A stretch of 25,471 bases of DNA. Origin: JAQUCI01 sp034932685 (lineage in GTDB: Bacteria > Bacillota_I > Bacilli_A > Erysipelotrichales > Erysipelotrichaceae). Within the stretch, counting starts at the first letter, position 1, and each line of letters starts with the position of its first letter. Shown in pieces: positions 1 to 7,376 of the stretch. The DNA lies in NCBI GenBank assembly GCA_034932685.1, contig JAYFOM010000037.1, positions 1 through 25,471 on the forward strand, given 5' to 3'. A program made the translations under genes and the position numbers. The notes beneath the pieces were generated by a model, which was not told where the DNA came from, did not search any database, and worked only from the letters and a program-made list of their open reading frames with translations.

Positions 1-22
1 TACTGCTTCATCAAAGCGATAA
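1..22 (+). other. Possible 3' tail of an upstream plus-strand gene
   Basis: One plus frame closes with TAA at 20-22 and a rho-independent terminator follows at 66-89. An upstream gene could therefore end here, just inside the window. Another frame stays open through the terminator, so the frame is uncertain and no function can be given. Confidence 0.2.
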
Positions 23-65
23 GATGGCTATCAGTAATCTTTATAAATCTATCAATTCCTTATCT

Positions 66-89
66 AAACGACTATATGGTCGTTTTTTT
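66..89 (+). terminator. Rho-independent terminator
   Basis: AAACGAC (66-72) pairs with GTCGTTT (79-85) around a six-base loop, and a T run continues to 89. It points away from a plus-strand gene that lies mostly outside the window. Confidence 0.7.
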
Positions 90-99
90 ATCAAATTAA

Positions 100-127
100 A
101 AGTACACCCTTTTTATAGAGTGTACTT
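100..127 (-). terminator. Terminator of the FemABX operon
   Basis: AAGTACAC (100-107) and GTGTACTT (120-127) form an 8 bp stem, followed on the minus strand by a T-rich tract. It lies 20 bases past the stop of the last fem gene and back to back with the plus-strand terminator at 66-89. Confidence 0.7.
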
Positions 128-147
128 GTCATCAGTCTGAATTGAGA

Positions 148-1389
148 TTAACTCTCAATTTTTTTGTATCTAACGCTAAACCACTTACGTCTAATCCTTT
201 TTGTTTGAAATAAGATATACTTAAATATTCGATAAGCCTTGTTATCAAAAACATAATCAAATTCACCAATATGTTCATAGAATGTTGAGCCAAAACTACG
301 TTTGTAATCATAAAGACCGAAGTAAGGATCACTTTTTACTGTAACTCCCGAAAAACCTACCATATCATAGTTGGTAATACCTCTTTCTTTCATATCTTGT
401 ATTGCAAATAAATGAAGGTTATCAGTTGCTTTATACATGCTGAAAGCTTTGCGATTATACGTATATAAATCCCAAGACCAATTAGCATAATGAACAAAAA
501 TACCCGCAGCGATTATAACTTTAGCGCCGTGATCACGCAATAGATCACTAACTTTTTTTAGCTCTGTTTGTTTAGCTTGATACGCTTCTGGATCTTTACG
601 ATATTTGTTTGAGCTTAGTTCGCTTTCTAAATTTGTAATATGCCTTTTCAGATCAACTTCTGTTACATAAAAATGTCCATTTTCGCCAAGTGAAGCAAGA
701 AGTGTGTCAAAGAATGTTATGTCATGAGGTTTAAATCCCTGCGTCTTTGTTAGTTCCCATTCAAAATCAACTAAGTATTTTATTTCTTCCTTTTTACCAA
801 CTCTTGATCTTACACCAATTAATTCATGTCTTTTTAAAACATTTTGTTTTGAGCGATTGAAATTAGTTACAATTTCACTTAGCGGCTTAGCTATATCAAT
901 GACTAAGGTATAACGATTTAGCCAACTACCATTATATGCGTAACCATACCCCTTATGAGAAAAACCCTGATCAATGAGATATTCTGTAAGCCACTCATTA
1001 TTAAATCCATCATTTATCATTTCACCATCAATGGTTCTATGACATCTTAAAACATTTGGATCAATCTTTATGAACATTACTTTTTGTGTCTTCGCATATG
1101 CGATAACACTACTTAATAAGAAATCAAGATGATCACGATTACTATAATCTACACAAAATCCCGTTGGTATATAGATGTATGGTTTCATGATTTGCCAAGG
1201 TCTTTTTTTAAGTAAGATAGCAGTGCCAACAAGTTTGTCATTATCGTAGATACCAACATATGTAGGTAGATATCTTTCAGTCATACTTTTATATTCGGCC
1301 CAAAAAGATGTTTTCATATAGTGAGCATAATCATGAGTTCTAACAAACTCATTTAGTTCATGTTTGTCAATATTTACTACAAATCGCAT
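148..1389 (-). CDS. FemABX-family peptidoglycan bridge aminoacyltransferase (third gene of operon)
   Basis: This 413-residue protein is the usual length for FemABX/MurM ligases, which use aminoacyl-tRNA to add amino acids to the lysine of lipid II at the inner membrane face. The C-terminal family signature is visible near residues 356-375 (YFGLYDYKRSFG, then an IGEFDY segment). A charged helical insert around 240-290 matches the coiled-coil arm of FemA. The tail is strongly basic (KRIRRKWFSVRYKK), which suggests membrane contact. The ATG follows a GGGGTGG-type ribosome site and lies one base after the stop of the preceding gene, so translation is probably coupled. The bridge amino acid (Ala, Ser or Gly) cannot be deduced. 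Family assignment is firm; the role in this host is inferred. Confidence 0.9.
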   Translation of the reverse strand: MRFVVNIDKHELNEFVRTHDYAHYMKTSFWAEYKSMTERYLPTYVGIYDNDKLVGTAILLKKRPWQIMKPYIYIPTGFCVDYSNRDHLDFLLSSVIAYAKTQKVMFIKIDPNVLRCHRTIDGEMINDGFNNEWLTEYLIDQGFSHKGYGYAYNGSWLNRYTLVIDIAKPLSEIVTNFNRSKQNVLKRHELIGVRSRVGKKEEIKYLVDFEWELTKTQGFKPHDITFFDTLLASLGENGHFYVTEVDLKRHITNLESELSSNKYRKDPEAYQAKQTELKKVSDLLRDHGAKVIIAAGIFVHYANWSWDLYTYNRKAFSMYKATDNLHLFAIQDMKERGITNYDMVGFSGVTVKSDPYFGLYDYKRSFGSTFYEHIGEFDYVFDNKAYRIFKYILFQTKRIRRKWFSVRYKKIES

Positions 1390-1390
1390 C

Positions 1391-2653
1391 TTACCACCCC
1401 TTAAACAGTAGATATAGTTTACGTCTATAACGTTTGATCAAACGATCAAACTTTTTAAATAAAAGATATCTACGCTCATCTAAAACAAGGTCAAACTCAC
1501 CAAAATATTCAACAAAATCGCCTCCAAAGCTGCGCTTAAAGTCATGGATGCCGTAATACGCGTCTTTGGGATCTAAACTTCCTGAAACGCCTTCAAAGTC
1601 ATAACTTAAAGCATTACGCTTCTTACTATCTTCAAGTGTTTTGGTATGTAAAGCTAAAGCTGTTCTAAAGTTAGGTAAAAATTTGTGCGTATACATATAC
1701 ACATTGAAAACTTTATCACTAATTTGAATTATCAATTTAGCACCAAGTGTTATTTCTGAGACTTCATCATAACCCTTATCTTTCATGATCTTTATTTCAT
1801 TGTCTAAAACCTCAATAGTAGAATTAAGTTCTTTAATACGATTTGCATTTGTGAGTTGGGTTATTTGATCTTCAAGCCTATTTCTCTCTTCTTGTAGGTT
1901 TTGATAACACATTTTTAAATCAGCTTTTGCGATATATAGATAAACATTATCTTTAAATGAATCATAGAGTTGTTGAAAATAAGATAATGGTTTTGGTACA
2001 AAACGTTCTTTTTGAGCAAGTTCAAGTTGTAACTGATAAAGAATAGCTAAATCTTCTTTAGAGGCTTCATAGACATTTATAGCACGCATTTTATTCTTGC
2101 GATCATGATTATTAAAGTTCTTTATACCCTTTTTTATCTTATCAATATCCGCCGACAAATCCAGTACATAACTAAATCTTGATAACCAGTTACCACTATA
2201 GCCATAATTATAACCTAAATGCATAAAACCATCTTTTATCATCAAATCTTTAAACCATTGATTATCAAAACCATTTTCAGTGATCGTTCCATCTTTTTCA
2301 TGTTGTAAACGACAAAAGTTGGGATCAACTCTAACAAAACAAGCATTTAACTCTTGAGAAAATATTTTTATGTTTTCATTGAAAAAACTTATTAGATTTT
2401 GATTGTTGTAATCAAGATTATAGCCGTAGGGTATATAACAATAATTACAAAATAAGTATGGTATCTTCTTAATTAAAACAAGAGCTGTCGCTATTATCAC
2501 ACCATCTTCCTCTATTGCCACAAGATGGTATTTAAAACCATCAAGTGTTTTAAACTGGCCATATCCACTCATCTTAACATAATGATTACTATTAACAGAG
2601 ATATTAAACTTATCAAAATCCTCTGCAGATATATCTTTCAAAAATCGTCTCAT
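1391..2653 (-). CDS. FemABX-family peptidoglycan bridge aminoacyltransferase (second gene of operon)
   Basis: This 420-residue paralogue shares the family layout with its neighbours: two acyltransferase-like lobes, a long charged coiled coil (roughly residues 235-300, rich in E, K, L and N), and the C-terminal signature YGIHDFKRSFGGDF followed by YFGEFDLVLD. The tail KRYRRKLYLLFKGW is basic and amphipathic. The start overlaps the upstream stop as ATGA (2650-2653), with GAGGA eight bases before it, a clear coupled start. It would add a second residue, or act on an alternative branch, in building the interpeptide bridge of lipid II. Specificity is unknown. Confidence 0.9.
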   Translation of the reverse strand: MRRFLKDISAEDFDKFNISVNSNHYVKMSGYGQFKTLDGFKYHLVAIEEDGVIIATALVLIKKIPYLFCNYCYIPYGYNLDYNNQNLISFFNENIKIFSQELNACFVRVDPNFCRLQHEKDGTITENGFDNQWFKDLMIKDGFMHLGYNYGYSGNWLSRFSYVLDLSADIDKIKKGIKNFNNHDRKNKMRAINVYEASKEDLAILYQLQLELAQKERFVPKPLSYFQQLYDSFKDNVYLYIAKADLKMCYQNLQEERNRLEDQITQLTNANRIKELNSTIEVLDNEIKIMKDKGYDEVSEITLGAKLIIQISDKVFNVYMYTHKFLPNFRTALALHTKTLEDSKKRNALSYDFEGVSGSLDPKDAYYGIHDFKRSFGGDFVEYFGEFDLVLDERRYLLFKKFDRLIKRYRRKLYLLFKGW

Positions 2654-3882
2654 CTTTTTATTCCTCTTAAAAGTCGTCTTATACTCTTAAAGACTTTTAA
2701 ACTTAAATCAAAGATAAAATTGATTGGTTTATTTATGATCAAGTCAAACTCACCGATATACTCTTCGATATTTGGTTCAAAATACCCCTTAAACTCGGTT
2801 AAGCCATCATCCAGTGTTCCTTGAATACCACCAAAATCACAACGGTAACAACCTTTCTCATGTGCCCATTTAATACCTTCAAAATATGATAGATAACTAC
2901 CATAATACTTACGGTATTTCTCATTCATTCCGGCATACAGCATCTCAGTAGTACCTTTTATCTTTACAGCTAAAAGACAACTAATATAGGCTATCTCACC
3001 ATCTTGTTTGATTGCTTGCTCTTTGAATGTTACTTCTTTTTCTAGATTATTGATCTGATCAACAGTGTTTTGCGACTTACGATGATTCTCGCTTCTTTTT
3101 TCAATCTTGTTTTTTAACTCACTTAATTTTGTCTTATCTTGTTCAAGTTGTGCTTTAAGATTAAGGGTACTTACAACAAGACATACATTATCTTTATATG
3201 CATCAACGATACGTTGATAATATTCTTGATTACGTAACGATATATTCTTTCTTTTTTCAGTATAACTCATAATATCAGCGAAAAGCGGAAGTTGATCACT
3301 TGTTAAATATTTAATTTCTACGCCCTTTTTAAGTGCTTTTTCAACCGCTTTAACAGCTTTGTTTGAATAATTAGCTGGCCACTTTTCATCATAATAATAC
3401 GCTGCGCAATAACGTGGTTGAGCAGTATCATACATATTCAAATTAAAACCATGATGTTTATAACCTAAAGCTTCTAAAAACACTTTAAACTTGTTTTCCC
3501 TTACCGGTTTATGATTATTGATATCTTTATATGCAACACTGCTTAAAAGGATATTAGGAGCTATTTTTATGTAAATCGCTTTTTTACTTACTGCTAATTC
3601 TTTTAACTTTTCAAAGAAATAACGCATTAGCTTTTGATCATCATAATTAGCTAAAGGTCCTTTTGGTATATAAAAAAGCGTATAATTCATTGGTAAGCAA
3701 CGATACAAGACTAATGAGACAAGCACTAACTCTTCCTCTTGATAAACACCAACAAAAAGATGTTCCCATTCTTTTTTTATCTGAGCCCACTCTAATGATT
3801 GATATATGTTATATAACGGATGATCATAAGCAAATGCTTGATACTCAACCGGCGATAGATCACTAACAAAGCGATATGTCAT
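2650..3882 (-). CDS. FemABX-family peptidoglycan bridge aminoacyltransferase (first gene of operon)
   Basis: This FemABX-type lipid II ligase has 410 residues when read from the ATG at 3882. An in-frame ATG at 3888 is abutted with zero spacing by the ribosome site GGAGGA (3889-3894). The ATG at 3882 has six bases of spacing, so I chose it (MTYRFVSDL). A coiled-coil insert rich in K, E, L and Q lies near residues 240-290, and the C-terminal signature is FKGYFEPNIEEYIGEFDL. The tail SIRRLLRGIKR is basic. As the promoter-proximal gene it may add the first residue to the lysine, as FemX or MurM do; that order is inference. The motif is more divergent than in the two downstream paralogues. Confidence 0.9.
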   Translation of the reverse strand: MTYRFVSDLSPVEYQAFAYDHPLYNIYQSLEWAQIKKEWEHLFVGVYQEEELVLVSLVLYRCLPMNYTLFYIPKGPLANYDDQKLMRYFFEKLKELAVSKKAIYIKIAPNILLSSVAYKDINNHKPVRENKFKVFLEALGYKHHGFNLNMYDTAQPRYCAAYYYDEKWPANYSNKAVKAVEKALKKGVEIKYLTSDQLPLFADIMSYTEKRKNISLRNQEYYQRIVDAYKDNVCLVVSTLNLKAQLEQDKTKLSELKNKIEKRSENHRKSQNTVDQINNLEKEVTFKEQAIKQDGEIAYISCLLAVKIKGTTEMLYAGMNEKYRKYYGSYLSYFEGIKWAHEKGCYRCDFGGIQGTLDDGLTEFKGYFEPNIEEYIGEFDLIINKPINFIFDLSLKVFKSIRRLLRGIKR

Positions 3883-3902
3883 TATCATTCCTCCGTTAAA
3901 TC

Positions 3903-3911
3903 ATTATATCA
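3903..3911 (-). promoter_or_regulatory. Extended -10 promoter of the fem operon
   Basis: On the minus strand TGATATAAT is a full extended -10 element (TATAAT at 3908-3903). No good -35 is visible. Predicted +1 is near 3896, practically at the Shine-Dalgarno, leaving a leader of about 14 bases. Confidence 0.55.
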
Positions 3912-3946
3912 TAATCAAACTTAATTATAATACACGCCAAGTCACA

Positions 3947-3955
3947 TGCTATAAT
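3947..3955 (+). promoter_or_regulatory. Extended -10 promoter of the Smr gene
   Basis: TGCTATAAT is an extended -10 with TATAAT at 3950-3955. The -35 position is not consensus. It is divergent from the fem promoter, about 40 bp away, and the start codon is 19 bases downstream. Confidence 0.55.
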
Positions 3956-3974
3956 TAATTAGGCAGGTAAAATT

Positions 3975-4241
3975 ATGTTAAAAATGGACTATGAAGGTAT
4001 TACTATCGATATTCATGGAATGATCGAAACAGAAGCGATTGTCTTTTTAAACAACGCTATTGATGGCCTTGAAACTGGAGTTAGTGAAGTGACCATCATT
4101 CATGGCTATCGTAGTGGAAACATCCTACAAACAATGGTCAGAAGTCGTTATCACCATAAAAGAATCAAAAAAAAGATTAGAACCTTCAATCCAGGCGAAA
4201 CCGTATTCTTACTTCACAACCGTTTTGATAACCGCAAATAA
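3975..4241 (+). CDS. Small stand-alone Smr-domain protein
   Basis: An 88-residue protein that is essentially only an Smr domain. IDIHGM near residues 11-16 matches the L/IDLHG motif, and IIHGYRSG near 41-48 matches the second signature (usually HGxGxG). NPGETVFLL closes the fold. Stand-alone Smr domains are small DNA- or RNA-binding and sometimes nicking modules; MutS2 and ribosome-rescue factors carry larger versions. There is no MutS part here. The ribosome site AGGCAGGT precedes the ATG at 3975; a second ATG at 3984 is possible. The gene is divergent from the fem operon and 70 bases upstream of tRNA-Val. Domain call is good; function in the cell is unknown. Confidence 0.8.
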   Translation: MLKMDYEGITIDIHGMIETEAIVFLNNAIDGLETGVSEVTIIHGYRSGNILQTMVRSRYHHKRIKKKIRTFNPGETVFLLHNRFDNRK

Positions 4242-4266
4242 CTTTGATAAACAAGCAATCATTCAT

Positions 4267-4296
4267 TTGTGGTTATCGACAAACAGTGGTTATGAT
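4267..4296 (+). promoter_or_regulatory. Candidate promoter of tRNA-Val
   Basis: TTGTGG (4267-4272), an 18-base spacer and TATGAT (4291-4296) place +1 a few bases before the tRNA. Co-transcription from the Smr promoter is equally possible, because no terminator lies between them. Confidence 0.35.
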
Positions 4297-4311
4297 AATA
4301 TGATTACACAT

Positions 4312-4387
4312 GGACGGTTAGCTCAGTTGGGAGAGCACCTGCTTGACGTGCAGGGGGTCATGGGTTCGAGTCCCTTATCGTCCACCA
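4312..4387 (+). tRNA. tRNA-Val (anticodon GAC)
   Basis: A complete 76-base cloverleaf. The acceptor stem GGACGGT/ATCGTCC has one G-T pair. The D arm is GCTC/GAGC, the anticodon stem CCTGC/GCAGG with loop TTGACGT (GAC at 4345-4347), the variable loop has five bases, the T loop is TTCGAGT and the CCA end is encoded. The T stem ATGGG/CCCTT contains one T-T mismatch (4361 with 4375). GAC reads valine GUC and GUU codons. Confidence 0.95.
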
Positions 4388-4397
4388 TTTTAATTTT

Positions 4398-4422
4398 AAT
4401 CGCTAAAATAGGCGATTTTTTT
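4398..4422 (+). terminator. Terminator after tRNA-Val
   Basis: AATCGC (4398-4403) pairs with GCGATT (4412-4417) around an eight-base loop, followed by a T run. It lies 11 bases past the tRNA CCA. Confidence 0.75.
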
Positions 4423-4801
4423 ATATCTTCATATAATTCGTACCAAAATCGTACATGTTTAATCAAAAAAACACAGTATCAAACAAGATGATTAGTCAAA
4501 TTTTACGTTGTTGCAACCGTTACTTGCTTTATTTAATTTATTATTATACTGCTGTCTTTAATAAGATATCACCATTGATGTATTTTTAAATCCATCGAAA
4601 AGTATCGATTTTCGTTTTTTATTTTGATATAAAAATGAAAAAAGCTTGTATTGCTAGTTATCATTTGTATATTCTAGTTAAAATACACATAATTAAACTT
4701 ACAACGATTTAAATTGTCGTCTTTTATCTTTGTATACGAATTTGCTAATTAATAATTTAAACTGTAAAAAAAACATTAAAATAATTCGATCAAACCAATA
4801 A
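4423..4801. other. AT-rich spacer without a recognisable gene
   Basis: I see no ORF with a ribosome site on either strand in these roughly 380 bases. The only structure is a terminator-like hairpin at 4596-4620 (CGAAAA, loop, TTTTCG, then TTTTTT) on the plus strand. An uncharacterised small RNA ending there cannot be excluded. Nothing matches an RNA family I know. Confidence 0.5.
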
Positions 4802-4823
4802 AAAATCCGGATAACCGGATTTT
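4802..4823 (-). terminator. Terminator of SIS gene copy A
   Basis: AAAATCCGG (4802-4810) pairs with CCGGATTTT (4815-4823) with a four-base loop, followed by T's on the minus strand. The TAA stop of the gene (4822-4824) overlaps the stem. The same hairpin, slightly changed, ends copy B at 5652-5672. Confidence 0.85.
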
Positions 4824-5526
4824 ACATATGGAATAAACGATCGAAATGTTTAGCAACCAAAGCTTCGTTATATTCAGGTCCGCCATCAATGTTCTTCGAT
4901 TTAAATACTGGTGGTACAATACCTTCAGCTAATAATAGTTCCGCTGCTCGACAAACTGTAGCTTGAATAAGTACAGCGGTTGTGATTGAGGACATACCAC
5001 AAATTTTTGAATCAAGGCTATCAAGATCTATCGATGCATCACCTTCGATAACACAATTATCTAATACAACATCGGCGTATTGCCACAAGTTTTTACCACT
5101 TGAATGTTTTGATGATAAGTTTTTTGAAGCTTCAAGTGCTGTTATAACGACAACCTTCGCGCCTTTTGCTTTAGCAGCAATCGCAATTTCGATCGATAAT
5201 GGATTACGACCAGAATTTGAAATCAAAACAACAACGTCTTCAGCTCTAACATCAACTTTACGCATAAATGTAGTTCCAACACCCTCAATTGATTCATATG
5301 CGCCACCAGCTGGTTCTTTTATTTGTTTAGTGGGAATAAAACCACCAGCACGTGAACATAATTCACTAGCCCCTGCGACAGAATGTCCCGAACCAAAAGC
5401 TTGTAAAAGGCCACCCTTCTTTAGTGTGTCCGCAAAATAGCGTGCTGCTTTTTCGACGTTGGCTTCTTGAGTGATTTTAACTTTGTTGATTAGTGCTTCA
5501 ACAACACCATAGACTTTGTTTTCCAT
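4822..5526 (-). CDS. SIS-domain sugar isomerase-like protein, copy A (UPF0309 type)
   Basis: A 234-residue single SIS-domain protein of the UPF0309/sugar isomerase type. GSGHS (near 46-50), the RAGGF segment and the LISNSGRNP loop (near 101-109) are the phosphosugar-binding turns. SIS proteins of this group are thought to isomerise or bind phosphosugars; no substrate is established from sequence. It is about 90% identical to the neighbour at 5671-6375 (I count about 22 differences in 234), and residues 59-110 are identical between copies. Start: AAGGAGG five bases before the ATG. It has its own promoter and terminator, so it is a free-standing unit. The divergent RpiR regulator 1 kb away is the likely controller. 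Confidence 0.85.
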   Translation of the reverse strand: MENKVYGVVEALINKVKITQEANVEKAARYFADTLKKGGLLQAFGSGHSVAGASELCSRAGGFIPTKQIKEPAGGAYESIEGVGTTFMRKVDVRAEDVVVLISNSGRNPLSIEIAIAAKAKGAKVVVITALEASKNLSSKHSSGKNLWQYADVVLDNCVIEGDASIDLDSLDSKICGMSSITTAVLIQATVCRAAELLLAEGIVPPVFKSKNIDGGPEYNEALVAKHFDRLFHM

Positions 5527-5576
5527 AGTTTCCTCCTTGATTTTATTGTTTAAATCATATATTCAACTCTTATAAT

Positions 5577-5605
5577 ATTATAATGCATTAATAATTCACT
5601 GACAA
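5577..5605 (-). promoter_or_regulatory. Promoter of SIS copy A
   Basis: On the minus strand TTGTCA (5605-5600), a 17-base spacer and TATAAT (5582-5577). It matches the copy B promoter at 23 of 30 positions from -35 through -10, including an identical block ATGCATTATAATA, so the promoter was duplicated with the gene. Confidence 0.75.
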
Positions 5606-5651
5606 TATTAACCATGTTTTGAGTATCAAGTATGTCTTAATTTGTATAAAA

Positions 5652-5672
5652 AAATCCGGTTATCCCGGATTT
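5652..5672 (-). terminator. Terminator of SIS gene copy B
   Basis: AAATCCGG (5652-5659) pairs with CCGGATTT (5665-5672), loop TTATC, then a T run on the minus strand. Homologous to the copy A terminator. Confidence 0.8.
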
Positions 5673-6375
5673 AAACATGATATAAGCGATCGAAGTACTC
5701 AGCAACCAGTCTTTCGTTGTATTCTGGTCCACCATCGATGTTTTGTGATTTAAACACTGGTGGTACAACGCCTTCTGCCAACAACATTTGCGCTGCACGA
5801 TAAACCGTAGCTTGAATAAGCACAGCGGTTGTGATAGATGACATACCACAAATTTTAGAATCAAGTCCATCAAGATCTATCGATGCATCACCTTCAACAA
5901 CACAATTATCTAATACAACATCCGCGTATTGCCACAAGTTTTTACCACTTGAGTGCTTTGATGATAGATTCTTTGAAGCTTCAAGTGCTGTTATAACAAC
6001 AACCTTCGCGCCTTTAGCTTTAGCACCAATCGCAATCTCAATCGGTAATGGATTACGTCCTGAATTTGAGATTAAAACAACCACATCTTCAGCTCTAACA
6101 TCAACTTTCCGCATAAACGTTGTTCCAACACCTTCAATCGATTCATATGCCCCGCCTGCTGGTTCCTTGATTTGCTTGGTAGGAATAAAACCACCTGCAC
6201 GATGACACAACTCGCTAGCTCCAGCTACAGAATGACCTGAGCCAAACGCTTGTAATAGACCACCCTTCTTTAGTGTGTCCGCAAAAAAGCGTGCCGCTTT
6301 TTCGACATTAGCTTCTTGAGTGGTTTGAACCTTTTTAACTAATTCTTCTACAATACCATAAACTTTGTTTTCCAT
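5671..6375 (-). CDS. SIS-domain sugar isomerase-like protein, copy B (UPF0309 type)
   Basis: A 234-residue SIS protein with the same motifs as copy A (GSGHS, RAGGF, LISNSGRNP). Differences cluster at the N terminus (residues 8-18) and in the last 45 residues, including S58H, S111P, A117G, C191Y, A221R, K225E and H226Y (copy A to copy B). Many third-codon positions differ where the protein is identical, so both copies appear to be under selection. Start: AAGGAGG five bases before the ATG. This copy lies directly divergent from the RpiR regulator gene, with a 128-base intergenic region carrying both promoters. It is the likely primary target of that regulator. Substrate unknown. Confidence 0.85.
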   Translation of the reverse strand: MENKVYGIVEELVKKVQTTQEANVEKAARFFADTLKKGGLLQAFGSGHSVAGASELCHRAGGFIPTKQIKEPAGGAYESIEGVGTTFMRKVDVRAEDVVVLISNSGRNPLPIEIAIGAKAKGAKVVVITALEASKNLSSKHSSGKNLWQYADVVLDNCVVEGDASIDLDGLDSKICGMSSITTAVLIQATVYRAAQMLLAEGVVPPVFKSQNIDGGPEYNERLVAEYFDRLYHV

Positions 6376-6412
6376 GACTTCCTCCTTGGTTTATCAATTC
6401 ACACTAAATGCT

Positions 6413-6441
6413 ATTATAATGCATATTTTATTCATTATCAA
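6413..6441 (-). promoter_or_regulatory. Promoter of SIS copy B
   Basis: On the minus strand TTGATA (6441-6436), a 17-base spacer and TATAAT (6418-6413). Near-consensus; divergent from the RpiR promoter 23 bp away. Confidence 0.8.
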
Positions 6442-6453
6442 GCCTTATATATC

Positions 6454-6492
6454 GCAAAGTGTTTTGCTAAAATCGTGATTGACCGTTATAAT
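6454..6492 (+). promoter_or_regulatory. Promoter of the RpiR gene with overlapping dyad
   Basis: TTGCTA (6464-6469), a 17-base spacer and TATAAT (6487-6492). The inverted repeat GCAAA (6454-6458) / TTTGC (6463-6467) overlaps the -35 and sits between the two divergent promoters. It is a reasonable place for an RpiR operator; that part is inference. Confidence 0.65.
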
Positions 6493-6503
6493 TAATACAA
6501 GAA

Positions 6504-7349
6504 ATGAGTGTGTATCTTATGTTTAAAGCCAAATTACAAACTTCCTATCAAGATTTAACTCAGTCAGAAAAACAAATCGCTGATTATATCATTGAGCATC
6601 TTGATGAAATCAAAACAATCACTTCGCATCAATTAGCTACATTGACTAGCACTGGACAATCAACGATCATTCGCTTTTCACAAAAACTTGGTTATGGTTC
6701 TTTCCGTGAGTTTTTAGCTGACATCTCAGTAATAAAACTTGAAGCAGTTGATGATCATGATGAGATAACGGTTGAAGAATCAACTACTGAGACAAGTCGT
6801 AAAGTTATTGCTCAATATAAAGATATCTTAGATATAACCATTAACAACAATAATGAGCTAACAATTGAAAATATCGCCAAATTATTGATAAACACTAAAA
6901 AAATTATTATTTTCGGTGTTGGTAGTTCTAACCTGTTTTGTGATTATCTTGCCAATCAATTAATAAAGCTTGGCTTAACCTGCATCACTAGTCAATCATC
7001 GCATACGATCTATTCTCTTATTGATCAAGCAACACCGCAAGAAACAGCGTTAATATTGTTATCCGAGTCGGGTGAAACTGCTGATGTGATCAAATCAGCA
7101 GAGATCGCAAAGAATTGTCAAATCCCAATCGTTGTTGTAACAAGCAATACCAAAAACACATTACACAATTATGCTGATTACTTACTCAAAACGGTTTCTT
7201 TCGGCGCAAAGACGAGATTAAATGTCACAACAATGCGTTGTTCCCAACTATTATTGATAGATCTTATATACCTAAATATCCTAAAACTTGATTATCAGCG
7301 CTTCAACGAACTGATTGAAAGAGCAGAAATATTATCTGATAAACTATAA
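6504..7349 (+). CDS. RpiR/MurR-family transcriptional regulator
   Basis: A 281-residue protein: an N-terminal helix-turn-helix of the RpiR type (about residues 6-80, with the family core LTxSEKxIADYI and a TGQSTIIRFSQKLGY recognition region), then a C-terminal SIS domain (about 125-265; IIIFGVGSS and LLSESGETADVI turns) that senses a phosphosugar. It is divergent from two SIS isomerase genes, a classic regulator/target layout. Start choice is uncertain. The ATG at 6504 would lie only about 5 bases after the predicted +1, while the ATG at 6519 (MFKAKLQ) fits the family N terminus better, and neither has a strong ribosome site. Family call is firm. Confidence 0.88.
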   Translation: MSVYLMFKAKLQTSYQDLTQSEKQIADYIIEHLDEIKTITSHQLATLTSTGQSTIIRFSQKLGYGSFREFLADISVIKLEAVDDHDEITVEESTTETSRKVIAQYKDILDITINNNNELTIENIAKLLINTKKIIIFGVGSSNLFCDYLANQLIKLGLTCITSQSSHTIYSLIDQATPQETALILLSESGETADVIKSAEIAKNCQIPIVVVTSNTKNTLHNYADYLLKTVSFGAKTRLNVTTMRCSQLLLIDLIYLNILKLDYQRFNELIERAEILSDKL

Positions 7350-7371
7350 AGTGACTGCATTGCAGTCACTT
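7349..7371. terminator. Bidirectional hairpin between convergent genes
   Basis: AAGTGACTGCA (7349-7359) and TGCAGTCACTT (7361-7371) form a long stem between the rpiR stop and the stop of the minus-strand ferritin-like gene. T tracts on either side are short. Confidence 0.6.
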
Positions 7372-7376
7372 CACTT

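Noticed and set aside
4312..4387. tRNA-Val as an attachment site for an integrated element
   Set aside because: No integrase nearby and I noticed no repeat of the tRNA 3' end elsewhere in the window.
4102..4491. 129-codon plus-strand ORF across the Smr end and tRNA-Val
   Set aside because: It reads through the Smr domain in another frame and across a complete tRNA. The overlap is a shadow.
4635..4712. 25-codon ORF beginning MKKACIASYHLY in the spacer after tRNA-Val
   Set aside because: No ribosome site and AT-rich low-complexity content.
4982..5440. 152-codon plus-strand ORF opposite SIS copy A (with a matching one opposite copy B at 5831-6205)
   Set aside because: Antisense to a well-supported SIS gene; similarity between the two shadows only reflects the duplicated genes.
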